In this document: in pieces, positions 1 through 11,811 of the stretch
How positions within the stretch are numbered: position 1 is the first letter of the stretch
Layout: every line of letters starts with the position of its first letter
From: Halocafeteria seosinensis
Lineage: Eukaryota; Sar; Bigyra; Bicosoecida
DNA length: 64,000 nt
Reading direction: 5' to 3'
NCBI GenBank assembly: GCA_001687465.1
Contig: LVLI01000128.1
Location: 1-64,000, forward strand
Program-made: the position numbers and the translations under genes
The notes under the pieces: generated by a model
Told to the model about the DNA's origin: nothing
Seen by the model: only the letters and a program-made list of their open reading frames with translations
Database searches by the model: none

Positions 1-12
1 ACACACACACAA
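1..12. repeat. AC dinucleotide tract at window edge
   Basis: The window opens with at least five AC units. It is probably the end of a longer microsatellite that continues to the left. Confidence 0.6.
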
Positions 13-55
13 ATGTGACAGATAGCCCACCGGCCGGGAAGTTGACCACATCCTC

Positions 56-726
56 TTAACGAGGAGCGGTAAGCGCCCGTGTTAAGCAGCGACGGGCCCG
101 CTGTTCCTGCAGCCTTGCTGACACGCGCCGTGGGGGAACACAGCACTGGTTAAGCTCAGGAGGCATCGGGGGAGGAGCCATGCCTGCGCCCACAATGTCA
201 GAGGTACCGACAAGGCTCAGTCTGGCAGGAGAAGACCCTGAGCCTGCCACAGCGGCGCCAACGCCAAGACCAGTTGCAGCAGCGCAGGCAGGATGAAGTG
301 TTGCTCCCGACGCAACAGTTGTGACCAATGACAAGCCCCCTCCACCTGACGCGGGAGGGGGCTCCCCAGAGATTCCGTCCACCTCATTTTCGTCATCATA
401 GCCCAGATTAAAGTACATCTCCTGCTCGAGATCGAAGAAGGTGCAGCTACCCAGGTCTGAGCAGCTTGAGTCTCCTTCGACTCTCACAAAAAGGGCATGA
501 AACTCTGAAACGAGACCATTTGTAAGTTGCTGAACTGAGGAAGGGAGCGGAAGTGGCTGCTACTGATGCTATTCGACTTCTCACGTAACAGAAGTTGAAC
601 CATTGAAGCAGGGTATACTGTATGGTACATATCCTCAAGCTGTGTGAACTCGAAACAACGGAGATGCCTCTTAAGAAAATGTGCCCGGAAAAAGTGGGCA
701 GGAGTGACTACGATAGCATAAATTAT
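56..726 (-). CDS. Unrecognised protein, 3' exons only
   Basis: Two minus-strand exons can be joined in phase: 585-726 and 56-504, with an 80-nt GT-AG intron (donor GTGAGA, acceptor TTTCAG). The joined reading gives a hydrophobic/aromatic stretch (TPAHFFRAHFLKRHLRCFEF, then MVQLLLQFHALFVRVEGDSS), an acidic segment and a Gly/Ala/Pro-rich low-complexity tail ending in a stop at 56. An in-frame TAG sits at 727-729, where a CTAG acceptor could start the exon, so at least one more exon should lie to the right; I could not place it. I do not recognise the family. The exon pairing is inference from splice signals and phase only. Confidence 0.4.
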
Positions 727-1245
727 CTAGGGTGTGAATTGGGGCATTGCCTTGCACTGTTGGAGCACAGCCAATAGTGGAAGTCCCGTGATTATAGTAC
801 GCTTGCCAGGGCTATCGGCCTTCGAGAGCCACTAAACGGATGTACAACCAAGAAGAGGTGAACTATCAACACTCGGACGTTCCCGCCAGGATCACTCACA
901 GTCTGGTGAACTTAATTGCTACATGTTTTACTGTTTAAACGAGCTGGTGATACCTTCTTGAGTGGCTTTTCAGCTGTTGTACTGAATCTTCTACGTGACA
1001 TACAAAGAAATACGTGTCGATGCCGGTATATTGCTCATCAAAAGAGACGTGAATTCCTTTGCCTTGACTACCGAAAGAAGGATCTCTCTTCAACAGATCT
1101 ATTCACCTTGCCGACTAGTTCGATTGCAAGTCACTGTACCAGAAAACAAAACTGTGCACAGCAAGAACAACTGCTAATAAGAAAGGCATCAATTCTCCTG
1201 ACCCTGCTTTACCCGGGGTAAATTACCCCTCTACTAATGAACAAC
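727..1245. other. Intergenic or unresolved 5' part of the preceding gene
   Basis: No gene can be supported here. Short plus-strand frames near 916-1221 lack any recognisable domain. The stretch probably holds the start of the minus-strand gene to the left and the 3' flank of eIF1A. Confidence 0.4.
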
Positions 1246-2062
1246 TTAAAGCGCATCAATATCTACTTCTGCTCCACCTTCACCGGCGTCGTCTTCGTCC
1301 CCTTCTCCTCCTTCGTCGAATTCGAAAGCTCCTTCAGCACCGGCATCTCCGGCCATTTCAGAGCCGCCTGCAACAGCTCCTGTTTCGTTGATTCGGGCAC
1401 TGGCGGGTAGTTCACCCTTCTTCTTTAAGTCCCTGGCTTCTTCAGGATAAAATTTATGGATTACATCTGCCTTATCATCCTGNAATTCCCTTAGTCCAAT
1501 CAAAATAATGTCACCCTGTTTTCAGCAAAAATACGCTACCATCATTGGGTAAGAGCTTGTGTGTTCCCGAGAGCAAGATACATACCACACTGATCCAAAC
1601 TTTCTTCCGCATTTTACCGCGAATATGACAGAGCCTTTTCTTATCATCATTGAAACAGTAGGCTTCCAGACGTCCATTCCCTAACATTCGGGTAGCTTGC
1701 GCGTAGCATTGACCCTCTTCGGCGATGACCAATTCGCGCTTCTCAAAATCGTTGTCGTTTTTGCCACGACGGCGGTTCTTACCGCCCTTCCCTGTGGAAT
1801 TCAGAGGCGGAGTGATGCAAAATGTGGTAACATGAGAACCCGACCTAGAGTCTAATTATGAAGAATAATCACTTCAAAACACGCACACCTCCACTTCAAC
1901 CAGCCGCAACAATACATGATTGGACGGTATACCAAGCGCAGGACACACAAAGGACAGTCCGCTGAATTCAATGCATCCTCGGATGCACACGCTGCTTGCA
2001 AAGCATCGTTCGGGTCTGGGAACAGACTGTGCTATTATTCACATACCTTTGTTTTTCGGCAT
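1246..2062 (-). CDS. EIF1A: Translation initiation factor eIF1A
   Basis: eIF1A binds the A site of the 40S subunit and promotes scanning and start-codon selection in the cytosol. Three exons are supported: 2047-2062 (16 nt, encoding MPKNK plus the first base of Gly), 1586-1791 and 1246-1515. Splicing gives the hallmark N-terminus [17 protein letters not shown], then the OB-fold with [18 protein letters not shown] and [12 protein letters not shown], then [10 protein letters not shown] and [11 protein letters not shown], and an acidic Glu/Asp/Gly-rich tail ending EVDIDAL, as in the family. The predicted product is about 163 aa. The first exon is tiny and would be missed without the conserved N-terminus. 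One ambiguous base (N at 1483) falls in a codon that is aromatic (Phe or Tyr) in orthologues. Confidence 0.95.
1483..1483. other. Ambiguous base N
   Basis: A single undetermined base lies inside eIF1A exon 3, in the codon between GLRE and QDDKADV. Family conservation predicts Phe or Tyr. Confidence 0.95.
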
Positions 2063-2525
2063 GCCGGACTGTGTGGTTCCCTGGACGCTTGCTCAGAAAA
2101 ATAAACGCTGCTCTTTCGGATTCTTCGAGAGATACTTTAGGTTTCTTCCTCTTCAACAACAACGCATTCTGTAGGCAGACAACCGAATGGAATCATCCTG
2201 TATGCAGCAGCCTGATCGAAACTCTGACTCCACACATTATACCCGGCAATCTTTTCGGAGACATTGCTTCACGTGGTTGAAGTTCCAACTTCAACGCAGA
2301 AAACAAAGCCTTTAGCGCGCGTCGCGGCACTGATTTCATAGTAATACCTAGGGTGGGTTAACATAGTTATAATGCCGTGGTGAATAATCTGCAATGGATC
2401 AAGGAGAATGACTCTGTATTGTGAAGGTTTCTACTGAAATGATGTTCTAATGGAGAGTGGCGTTTGTACCCGGTAGTAGTGGAGTTGTGGACGTTGTCCC
2501 TTTCTCGGCTGGCAAAAGGAAAGCA
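2063..2525. promoter_or_regulatory. Divergent intergenic region, eIF1A and coiled-coil gene
   Basis: This 463-bp gap separates two head-to-head genes, so it must carry both promoters. I see no TATA box or repeat worth naming. A short upstream ATG at 2451 opens a frame that stops after eight codons, before the proposed start of the right-hand gene. Confidence 0.45.
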
Positions 2526-3539
2526 ATGGAGTTTCGATCACCACCAGTGGAAGAGGAAGAAAGTGACTTCCTTTCTGCAGCTTCATCGGCATCTATCGGA
2601 GACGGCTCCTCGGGCCCTCAAACTGAGAGAGAGGAGGAGGAAGACAAACAGGGTGTTCCTTGGGATGCTTCCCAGATGGTCAGCGTTGACAATGGAGAGG
2701 TTGTTTCGCACGCACAATGGCGACTGGTTGGAAAAGATGAGGAAAAGTACTATAATGAACAGGAGCGGCAGAGAGCCACTAGTCACGCTCTAGATTTGGC
2801 ACTTGAGGACATATTGTACACAACGTCAGGTACGCGTGTGATTCAAACGTACTCGTTCCTAAAGCCCCTTCCTATCTGTAAATCTCTGTTAACAGACCCT
2901 AGATTATTAGCAGAATTTATTGCTCAATTAAGCCAAATGAGAGAGTCGTTACTGCAACGACAGGTAAGGATATAGCGGTGCTGGCAGTACTTCTCTGGCT
3001 TCTCCCTTACTCAGCTTAGAGTGCGACTACAGGAGCAACTTTGCAGGGTTGATAAGAACTTGGTAATGAAGGAATTTTGGAACCGGTTTGAAAAACGATG
3101 TTCACACTACACACCGCTGAGAAACTCCGATGCCTTGGAGACGGCAAGCACCGAGCTAGAACAGGAAGCCACAAAAGCATCTGCGTACGCCGCCGAGCGT
3201 GCTAGCATCCGACAAGAGAAGAGTGAACCAATTCCAGCTTTTGACTTTACGCATCCACGTCGGGATCATTTGAAGGAAAAATTAAAACCCTCCTTAGCGA
3301 CTCCTACACAGAGCGCAAACACAGTGGGAGATGAGATTGATGAGATCTTGTTTTCTCCAGGCGCACCGACACAGGAGAGCAGTCCACAACTTCCGAAGGT
3401 ATCTCCGACTAAACAAGCAGCCTCCAGAGAATCTACCCCCTCACGAAGGCGTAGACAGAGGAGAGCGCAAGAGGTAATTCGCGAAAAGGAATCTGCTTGC
3501 CGTAACGTTCGATTCTTCACCACAGAGTCTGTTCGGTGA
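2526..3539 (+). CDS. Hypothetical acidic coiled-coil protein
   Basis: Two exons, 2526-2963 and 3015-3539, join in phase 0 across a 51-nt intron (donor CAG/GTAAGG, acceptor ACTCAG). The product is about 320 aa. The N-terminal third is Ser/Glu-rich. The centre is helical and charged (ESLLQRQ joined to LRVRLQEQL, then MKEFWNRFEKRC). The C-terminus is disordered with a basic run (PSRRRRQRRAQ) that may act as a nuclear localisation signal. The start is the first in-frame ATG; the frame stays open upstream, so an earlier exon is possible. I recognise no family. Confidence 0.6.
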
Positions 3540-4451
3540 TTATAGCCATCAACAACTTTCTCTACCCGCACATCGCATCGTATACCGTTGCATCGAAGGT
3601 ATACCGGTATCATCCCGCGACTCGAATACGTCGTCTTAACGGACGACGAAGTCACCTGAGTGGACTTCGATGCACTGCCTGTTGCTTCCAGCAACCACTT
3701 GGGGACTAGGGTTAGGGGGTGCTGAGATTCGGTTGATCCGCTCTGCCACTGCTTCTTAACAAGTTGGTAGGGATACCTACACATCTTCGTAACACCAGTG
3801 ACGCTTCTTGATGACGGGAAGCTCGAAAGCTAAGTCATCCCAGCTCATGATGCTGACATAGGGTTCGTATCGGAGTCGAATATTCATCCGAGACCACTCC
3901 GCAGTTGTTACCTCGGATACATGGCATGATACGCAAAATGCCAATTCATTTGCGATTCACTTCAGAGCTTTTCATACTGTGGGACTTCACAGTGGAAGTC
4001 TTAGTAGCACTCTCAGTGCTTTTCTGGAGACTGAGAGCAAATTTAGAAAACCAACGCTGTTGTGTGGAACGGACCATCAACATGCCTTCTTGACGTCTGC
4101 GACTTCATCGCCATATGTACGTATCCAAAACAATATACTTGATCAAACAAACAAGGGGATCGTTGCTTGTACCAATTAACTACCCACATGTATGACCTGC
4201 AACGATACGATTGGGGACAGCTGCCAACATACGATTATAGACAGCTGCCACCATACGAGTATGGACAGCTGCCACCATACGAGTATGGACAGCTGTGCTG
4301 CAGGCTCCCTGCATCTGACACGTAATACACTTGGGGTATTTCGTTCGTGATTGTTAGCTTTCACACCGCCGCTTGCTTGACGCTAGACTGCACTAGTAGC
4401 TTACTTTGATAGTTGTTTTGAGTGTTTTGTTCGATTTTGTCGTGAGTGGAG
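3540..4451. other. Intergenic region upstream of glutamate dehydrogenase
   Basis: This 912-bp gap lies downstream of the coiled-coil gene and upstream of the dehydrogenase. It holds a 24-bp tandem repeat at 4216-4295 and otherwise no supportable gene. Confidence 0.55.
4216..4295. repeat. 24-bp tandem repeat, 3.3 copies
   Basis: Three consecutive 24-bp units start at 4216, 4240 and 4264, followed by eight bases of a fourth. Each unit begins GACAGCTG, so the palindromic E-box core CAGCTG recurs every 24 bp. Units 2 and 3 are identical and unit 1 differs at four positions. The array ends 156 bp before the GDH start codon. Confidence 0.9.
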
Positions 4452-7400
4452 ATGTCGACCTCGTATGAAGAAAGCCTTTTTCCGGCAGGAGATGGGCTTA
4501 CCGGAAGCCGCTCGCGCACTGGGAGCTTTACCGACGATTACAAAGGTGAGAAAGCACCCTAGGGTAATGGAGCTTGAACGATATGTCATATAGAGGGGAT
4601 TCTCTCGCTGTGTGTGCGTGTGCAGAGCAACTTCGCCGTGTAAAATCTATCATCCTGGAGCAGGGAGGCTTCTCAGAGGCAGTCGTCGATGCCCAGCTGG
4701 AAGAGTTCTATGAGCATTTAGGGTGAGCAATAGATCCTGATGAGCACCTTTCACAGTCTATAGTTACACTTGACCTTGCGTGTGGCAGGCTACCGAAGCA
4801 ATACTTTGACCATACCAACGCGAAACTGATTGCGGAACATGTCCAGAGTCTTCAAGGTAAGTGCGGGACGTCTTCAGCAGCATGTATCCTGGCTGACTGA
4901 AAACACCTGATGGTATGGTTGCTCTGCTACAGCTGCAAAGATATTGGCGCGAACGTCTGGGCGTCCGTTCGATCTGTCCTTGCGCCAAGAAGCCGAAGAC
5001 ACGTACGTTCATGCTGGCGAGTGGGGAATTTCCTTAACGCAACTTATGGTATTTGCTTCTCTCCCTTTCTCTATACATATATGGGTCGCAGTGCAATGTT
5101 TGTCGCAAGAAGTACAATTCGAACGGTAAGGGGATCGTCATTTGCGATGTGGATATCAATTGAACTCAATGAGGGCTTGCTGAATGCAGTTGAAGGACGG
5201 GCGAGTTGTGCGAAACGTAGGGGGTGTTTCCTCAGGCGAAGAGAAGAACACTGAATCTTTGCCTTCAGCAAAAGAAGATGAAACAAATGGAATGCCTGCA
5301 TTTAAGCATACGCCGGTACAGAAAATGGAACGGTACATTGAGCAGGTGTATCTGAGTGGAAGCCCTTCGGATTCTCAAAAAGACAAGTCACATAGAGGAG
5401 GGCTGGAGGACCAACTACTGGCTCAGCAGGCCGTGGATGCAGAAAGCGAATTTGGAGGCTTGAAGAGTATCTCGGCTAGTGGGAGTGCAAATTCACACAG
5501 GTTCCGTGCCAAAGACGGTGTTTGGAGGCTCCAGTGTTTCCGTAGTCGCGGGGAGACACGCCCGGCCATGCAGGGAGAAAACGACGATGCAATTGGTGGT
5601 GCTATGGCACTCCGTCTTTTCTTTCTTCAGAAGCCAACGTTTCTTTCCGATTCTGCCGCGGTGCCAAAGACAATGGTCCCTACGAATCGACAAGAGTTTG
5701 CTGAGTTAAGCGACCAACGTCTGATCGAGCAAGCTCCGGATGACCTACAGGAAGTATACTTCCGCATCGTGACAGCGGCAAGCCGAAAAGAAAAACTTGG
5801 ACCTGTTATCAAGAGTTCTAGAGGGAGAAATTTCGGTGCGGCTGTATCAAAACTGAGACGCAGGCTTGACTGCAGTTCCAAGGAAGCGGTTACCTCCAAT
5901 GAAGCGGAAGTTACTCCTTGTACTTTCTCCGGTACTATCCAGGACAACCTCGGGACGCAGGAAGAAGACTCCGAAGATGATCACGTTGCACTCTTCATCG
6001 CTCATCGTGTTGGCTCTACTCATTGGTACTTCACAGGTATTCCAGATGTGTACCGGTATTACGGACTCTACGCTGTCCGGAAATATGTCGAGCCATTTGC
6101 GAACGGTATTGTGATATTTGCGTTCTACTTGAGAAATTTACGCTATACTCCCCCAGGGGGGCAGTTCGGCGAGGGAGACAATGTGTCTGAAATGGTTCAG
6201 CAGCCTATATCCTCCAAGAGCCAATTCCAGCTACCTCTCTCTGTTCGGCTTGAGCATTTGGTGCGAGACGCGTCCCTGCATTTTGTGCTGCCGAGAACTT
6301 CTCTTACGCCGCTGTTCACCAATGGTACTTTGTCGGCGCAAGAGGTTGCATATGTAAGTGGTTGTCTAAGAATGGAAGAGGTTATTTCCACTGCTATTTG
6401 CCCTCTTTGACTGTCCAGGCCTATGCCGCATGGAAATTTGCGTATCACTTCATGGAAAGAGGTTCTGCCGAATACGCAATGCTGAGTGATGCTTTGAAGG
6501 ACAAACCAGAGGCTATCCAGCAGTTGGTAAGCTAAATTTCTGGAGTCTGCTGCCATGTTTTTGTACCCGACACTAGCTTCAATGGACGGTTTTCTTGACT
6601 CAGGCGAGACTGCAATCATCTTTGCAAATGAATGCGTTTACCGAAGGCTCCATCCTGGACACGTTCTATCGCAATCCGGATATGGTCCGTTACGTCTACG
6701 GCGATTTTGCTAAAAAATTTGTTCCTTTGGAGCGTAATCATAAGAAGGCACAAGCCTTCGCCGAAGAGAAACAATTTACCGGAGTACCGTCTTCAGAGGA
6801 CATGAAAGCGCTTCGTAAAGCTTGTGCAAAATATGAAGCTAACAACGACTCCGATATTGCGGTGTTCAAAGCTTGCATGACGTTTAATGCGTGCGTGATG
6901 AAAACAAATTTCTTCAAAGCAGACATTGCTGCCCTGTCCTTCCGACTGCATCCAGCTTTCTTACCGCCCGAACAATTCACGGATCGCCCCTTTGGCCTAT
7001 TCTTTGTGCTCAGTACAGAGTTTAGGTAAGCGGTATCTTCTACATCAATGGCAGGTATTAGGATCTTTACGTTGTAGATTTTCCGATTGTTAATGCAGAG
7101 GTTTCCACATTCGATTCCGTGATGTGGCACGTGGTGGCATCAGAGTTGTTAAAAGTGGAAATGCCCAGGCATTTGCCTCAAACGTGGCCCATTTGTTCCA
7201 GGAGGGGTATGGGTTGGCTGCCACGCAGCAACGTAAGAATAAAGACATACCTGAAGGCGGCTCGAAAGGGGTAATACTACTAAACTTGGCCCACCAAGAC
7301 AAGGCTAGCACGGCTTTCATGAAGTACGAGGATGCAATATTGGATACTTTGTTGGTCCCTGCGTTGAAACTTGCTCGGGCAGATGTCCGGAACGCCAAGC

Positions 7401-8816
7401 CTGTGTCACATGGTCCGATTGTGGACTACTACGGATATCCCGAGATTCTGTTCCTCGGCCCGGACGAAAATACAGCTACCGTAATGGATTGGGCTTCTCA
7501 GCACGCCGATGCAAGAGGCTATTCCTATGCCAAAGCCATCAGCACCGGCAAAACCCCAGCATTGGGAGGTATTCCTCACGATGAGTATGGAATGACCACG
7601 CATAGTGTGCGTGCATATGCTCTTGGGATTCAGAAAGCGTTTGGGCTCAACCCCAGTGAGTGCACTAAGGTACAAACTGGAGGACCCGACGGCGATCTTG
7701 GAAGCAATGAAATCAAAATGAGCAATGAGAAATACATAGGTATTGTTGACGGATCTGGAGTGCTCTACGACAGTGATGGGCTGAACAAGAAGGAACTTAT
7801 CCGGTTGGCTGAGGCTCGAATTCCTGTAGAAAACTACAATCGCGCCTTGTTGGGACCCAATGGCTTTTTGGTAACAATCCACGAAAAAGACGTAACTCTG
7901 CCGGACGGAAGTACAGTTGAATCTGGATTGACCTTCAGGAACACGTTCCACCTTGATAGTCGGGTATCAGCTGACTTCTTTGTGCCATGCGGTGGACGTC
8001 CCGCGGCAGTTAATATCAGCAACGTGCAGCAGTTCATCTATGGGACGGACAATCCTCATGACGAGGCAGGTAATCGGAAGGTCAATCGGCGTTTCAACTA
8101 CGTCGTTGAGGGTGCTAATTTATTCCTTACTCAAGAGGCTCGGTTAGCTTGCGAAAAGGCTGACATGGTTCTTTTCAAGGATGCATCCGCCAACAAGGGT
8201 GGTGTCACTAGTAGCAGCTTAGAAGTGATGGCAGCTTTAACCCTTAACGATGAAGAATTCCGAACGCATATGTGTATTGGCGAAGTAGAGGGAGAGCAAG
8301 TGATCCCAAAATTCTACGAAGACTATGTGGCAGAGGTGCAGTCGCATATTGATGAAAACGCTGCCATGGAATTCGAGTGTATTCAGCAAGAAATTGAAAA
8401 TGCGAAAGAGCATGGGAAGAAGCCGAAATCTCGATCTGTTCTCAGCGATAAACTAAGCACCAAAATTACCGACCTGTCGGCACGCGTGGAAGACAGCGAT
8501 ATTTTGTGGAACAATGAGAAACTGCGCACCAAGGTGCTACGGATGGCCATCCCCAGAGTACGTTGATGTCTAAGCTGCTAATTAAACTCATATTTTATAG
8601 AATAACCACGCTCTGTTTTGCGTGAATTTGCAGTCTCTTGCTTCTCTACTCGGTGGAGCGGACAAAGCTCTCGATCGACTGCCTGAAAACTACAAGCGCG
8701 CACTATTCGGCTCTCGGTTAGCCTCTCGATTCGTGTACAAGTACGGTATGGACCCACCCGCAGGATCTGAATTTGCGTTCTTCTCGTTTGTAGACGAGTT
8801 GCTGAGCCAAGAATGA
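4452..8816 (+). CDS. NAD-specific glutamate dehydrogenase (large type)
   Basis: It catalyses oxidative deamination of glutamate to 2-oxoglutarate and ammonium with NAD+, usually in mitochondria. Ten exons join in phase: 4452-4545, 4626-4722, 4789-4856, 4933-5002, 5092-5125, 5190-6353, 6419-6526, 6604-7025, 7099-8557, 8634-8816. The product is about 1,232 aa, in the size class of fungal and oomycete NAD-GDH rather than the roughly 450-aa enzymes. The catalytic core contains FHIRFRDVARGGIRVV across the exon 8/9 junction, GGSKGVILLNL, YGYPEILFLGPDE, TGGPDGDLGSNE (dinucleotide-binding fold) and CGGRPAAVNISNV. The long N-terminal third is the regulatory region typical of this class. Exon 4 must end at 5002 (GTACGT) rather than 5048 to keep phase into exon 5. 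Confidence 0.93.
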
Positions 8817-8908
8817 GGAAATTTCCGAACAGGGAAATACTACTATGCCCTTGTATATTGTTTCGAAGTTGCTGCTGCTACTCATAGTAATCAGTTTGCC
8901 TTTGCGAG

Positions 8909-9981
8909 TTAGGCTCGTTGGCGCTTCTTTCCAGGTTCAGCTTTGGATGGAGTCAGCTTGACTCCACCTGAAGTGGGTTCCTTCTTTTCTTCGAAGGTCC
9001 GAAAAATCCTGTCGCCAACGTCACCCAGGCCGGGGACCACGTATCCTTCCTGCGAGCGCAGCGATCCACCAGAATAGGAATCATAGAATTGAATTAAATA
9101 CATATGCAACTTTTAGCCTTTTTCTGTATACATACGTCGGTTAGCTCATTGTCAATACCTGCGACATGGACCTCCACATCGGGGTGTTCCTTTTGTAGAG
9201 CGGCTAATCCAGTTGTGCTAGCGAGGATACACATGATTTTGATTTTTGGCACACCCCAGTCCTTGAGTATTCCCAAAGTAGCATTGATGGTTCCCGCAGT
9301 GGCAATCATGGGTTCCAAAACCAGCGCAACATCGCTTTCACATTGCTGTGGAAGACGGTTGTAATACAGCACTGGGCACAAGGAGTTATGCTCCCGATAC
9401 ATTCCTGTACGGTACGGTTGGTAGTATCCACACGCTTTTGTTCAATCCCTACATTGCTACTTGACGACACCAAGCACAATGAACCTTACCAATGTGGTGA
9501 ACCTCGGACGAGGGGACTAACTCCAGCATGGCGTCCACCATCCCCAATCCAGCCCGTAGAATGGGGACCAGTGCAATCCGAGTGGACAAATGGGCTCCCT
9601 CCCCGGCTCCTACAGGGGACTGTTTGACACATACGCACACCATGATCATCTACAGATATCCCTCGGGGTATTCATCAGCACGACGACGTACCTCAAACTC
9701 TCGCTTCTCGACGGAGCAATCGCGGGTAGCTTCATATCCCAAATAAAAGGTTAACTCCTTGAGCAGAAGCCGGAATGTGTGACTTTGGGTATGTTTCTGC
9801 AATACAAGAGGGTATTTTTTTTTCTTTCCATCATCATTCAGTTCCACACGGATGAAAGAGGGGGGTTTAGACCACCTACGTCTCTCAATAAGGTCAATTT
9901 ATGACGTAAAACAGGGTGTTGGGAGAGAAAAACATTGCTGTAATCCACCTTATCGGTGCTATTATTGCTGGTACCAGACAT
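8909..9981 (-). CDS. Uracil phosphoribosyltransferase
   Basis: It salvages uracil with PRPP to form UMP. Five exons on the minus strand, 9880-9981, 9692-9796, 9490-9619, 9136-9404 and 8909-9049, join in phase to about 248 aa. Diagnostic pieces are [59 protein letters not shown] (PRPP-binding loop region), GIDNELTD and the C-terminal [15 protein letters not shown] uracil-binding motif. The tail adds about 25 Lys/Arg-rich residues. The second donor is GAG/GTACGT at 9691; reading on to the next GT breaks phase. It is convergent with glutamate dehydrogenase, with 92 bp between stop codons. Confidence 0.93.
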
Positions 9982-10329
9982 AACAGTGAATGAAGTGGGG
10001 GGAAAACAAAACAAGAATACTACTCTATCACAAAGACAGGAATAAGCACACGGGCTGGTCAACAACAACACAAGAGCAATGACACATAATAACGGGATTG
10101 ACAACTGGCAGCCGGGGACTACCGCAGACCATACAGTAGTTCCGAAGCTGCGGCTTGCAAGCACGCGCACTTTTACCGGCCAAAGAAAAGAATACGGTAC
10201 AGTAACATTGATACAACCCAGGTTCATTGGTACTGGTAGCTCGGCGATGCAGATGGTGGCAGTCTTGATACCGGTAGGATACTCTTGATTGAGTCACATA
10301 CGGTATCTGGATACCACAACTGCAGCTTA
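9982..10329. other. Intergenic, UPRT 5' side and QNG1 3' side
   Basis: This 348-bp gap separates two genes on the same strand. It should hold the UPRT promoter and the QNG1 3' end. No coding or repeat signal stands out. Confidence 0.45.
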
Positions 10330-11562
10330 CTAATAGAAGCATGTCAAGGTCCGATGGTGTGGGAAAAATGTGTCTTTTGATTTTTCTCCAGTCTGCCATA
10401 ACCACCAATCTAATTCAACAGACATCCTGGAGACTCCATGCGCAGAACTGAGTACTTCCTTCAGCTTTTCAACTGCTTGAACTGTGGCCGCGCGGATTTC
10501 TACTTCCTCAGGGGAGCCAGGAAAGAGTTCTTCGCGGTTCTGAATTCGTCTTGCCAAATCTGTCGAATACTGTATCAAATTCAACGAGGTCAGTACTTGA
10601 GGAACGCGGTAATCGGCGAACATCGTCAGTTTTCCTATGTCGGGGAGTACCAGGGCCTGGAGACCGGTGTCTGGTACTTTGCTAGCTGCTGTGTTTAAAG
10701 TCTGTTGCTTTCCGAACGCTGCCCAGAGATCACCTACCAGAATCTGAACCCGTTTGTAGAAAAACACTTGTGCACCATGGTAGACAGCTTCATCTCGGAA
10801 ACCTGAAAAGAGTGGACAGTTCATATGGGCTTAAGGAGGACACATACTCCTGAGACCGAAAACACACTAACCTGGCAGTTCAGATGTAATCAGGTTGACC
10901 AATGCTGTAGCTGAATTCTTTGCTCGTATAATCATATTTAAAGCTAATCCCTCATAGTTAGTTTTCAGCGCAATCCCAAGCTGCGGCCGTCGACAAGAAG
11001 TAGTAGAGTATTGTCTTGGAAAGAACCGTTCTCTCAACCATCAACAACTTGCACCCACCTCACGGAGTTTCCGAACACGCTCTGGAAGGTTTGGTAAGTC
11101 GTGAGGTGCAAACCATTTCGCCAGCGTATCTTCCGTCACCGCGCACAGTCTATCGGCATCATACGCCCTGTTATCATTGCGCAGCACCGTCGTCAACGCC
11201 CATGCCAAATTTTCGTACTCGAGCCCAGTCTTACTCGGCCAGAAGCAAAAATTAAGCGCATCGAGTACGAATGTGTATTGACATGTCAATGCACCTGAAG
11301 TCTCGATATCATCGGTGAAGTGTACACTATTTTCATCCCATTTTTCTCCCGTTTCCAGTTGGAATTGCTCTCCTCCTTCACCCTTCTCATTCGACGTCCT
11401 ATGGGGGCCTTGTTGCGCCCCCGTCGCCTTGCAGAAACTCTCTGCGGCACTTGTATACGCTGTATCTGGTCCAAGCTTCACATGACTGCAGCTGGGATCC
11501 TGCAGCACTCGGGCTGTCGATTCGCGTACTCGTTCCAAAGGGTCCATTTCCGCTGATATCAC
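10330..11562 (-). CDS. QNG1: Queuosine 5'-phosphate N-glycosylase (DUF2419)
   Basis: The family releases queuine from queuosine 5'-monophosphate so the base can be salvaged for tRNA modification. Three exons, 11059-11562, 10872-10980 and 10330-10802, join in phase to about 361 aa, close to the roughly 340 aa of animal C9orf64 orthologues. Family signatures include TYVLDALNFCFWPSKTGLEY, NLAWALTTVLRNDNRAYDAD, NYEGLALNMI, AVYHGAQVFFYKRVQILVGDLW, DIGKLTMFADYRVPQVL and a C-terminal DWWLWQTGE. The aromatic and aspartate-rich blocks match the substrate pocket as I recall it. The start is the first in-frame ATG, and an internal ATG six residues on is also possible. A queuine auxotroph or scavenger lifestyle is inferred. 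Confidence 0.93.
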
Positions 11563-11811
11563 CTGCCGATACTAGAGAGGACACTGTATACATGCTTTCT
11601 GCCAACAATTCAGCATTCCTCGTCGTGTATAACAAGTGTACGACCTCCCTCTTTCCCCTGTGACTCAGCATTCCATTAAGTCTTTCTCCATGGAGGTGGA
11701 TTGAGTGATGGTGCAGATATGTAAATGATACCACCACCACAGTCATTCTTTATGTTTTTGATTTCACCTTTAATAATCATTATTGAGTGGTGTGGCATTT
11801 GACTTCCAACC
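11563..11811. promoter_or_regulatory. Divergent promoter region, QNG1 and TPR gene
   Basis: The two start codons are about 249 bp apart and face away from each other, so both promoters must lie here. Confidence 0.45.

Noticed and set aside
2457-2525. GTG start for the coiled-coil gene
   Set aside because: Non-ATG initiation is not needed; the first in-frame ATG is at 2526, and an upstream exon is the likelier alternative.
3708-3722. Telomere-like TAGGGTTAGGGGG
   Set aside because: A single short occurrence with no tandem array; chance is adequate.
5003-5048. Extending GDH exon 4 to the GTATTT at 5048
   Set aside because: It puts exon 5 out of phase with the conserved frame that follows. 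The GTACGT donor at 5003 restores phase.
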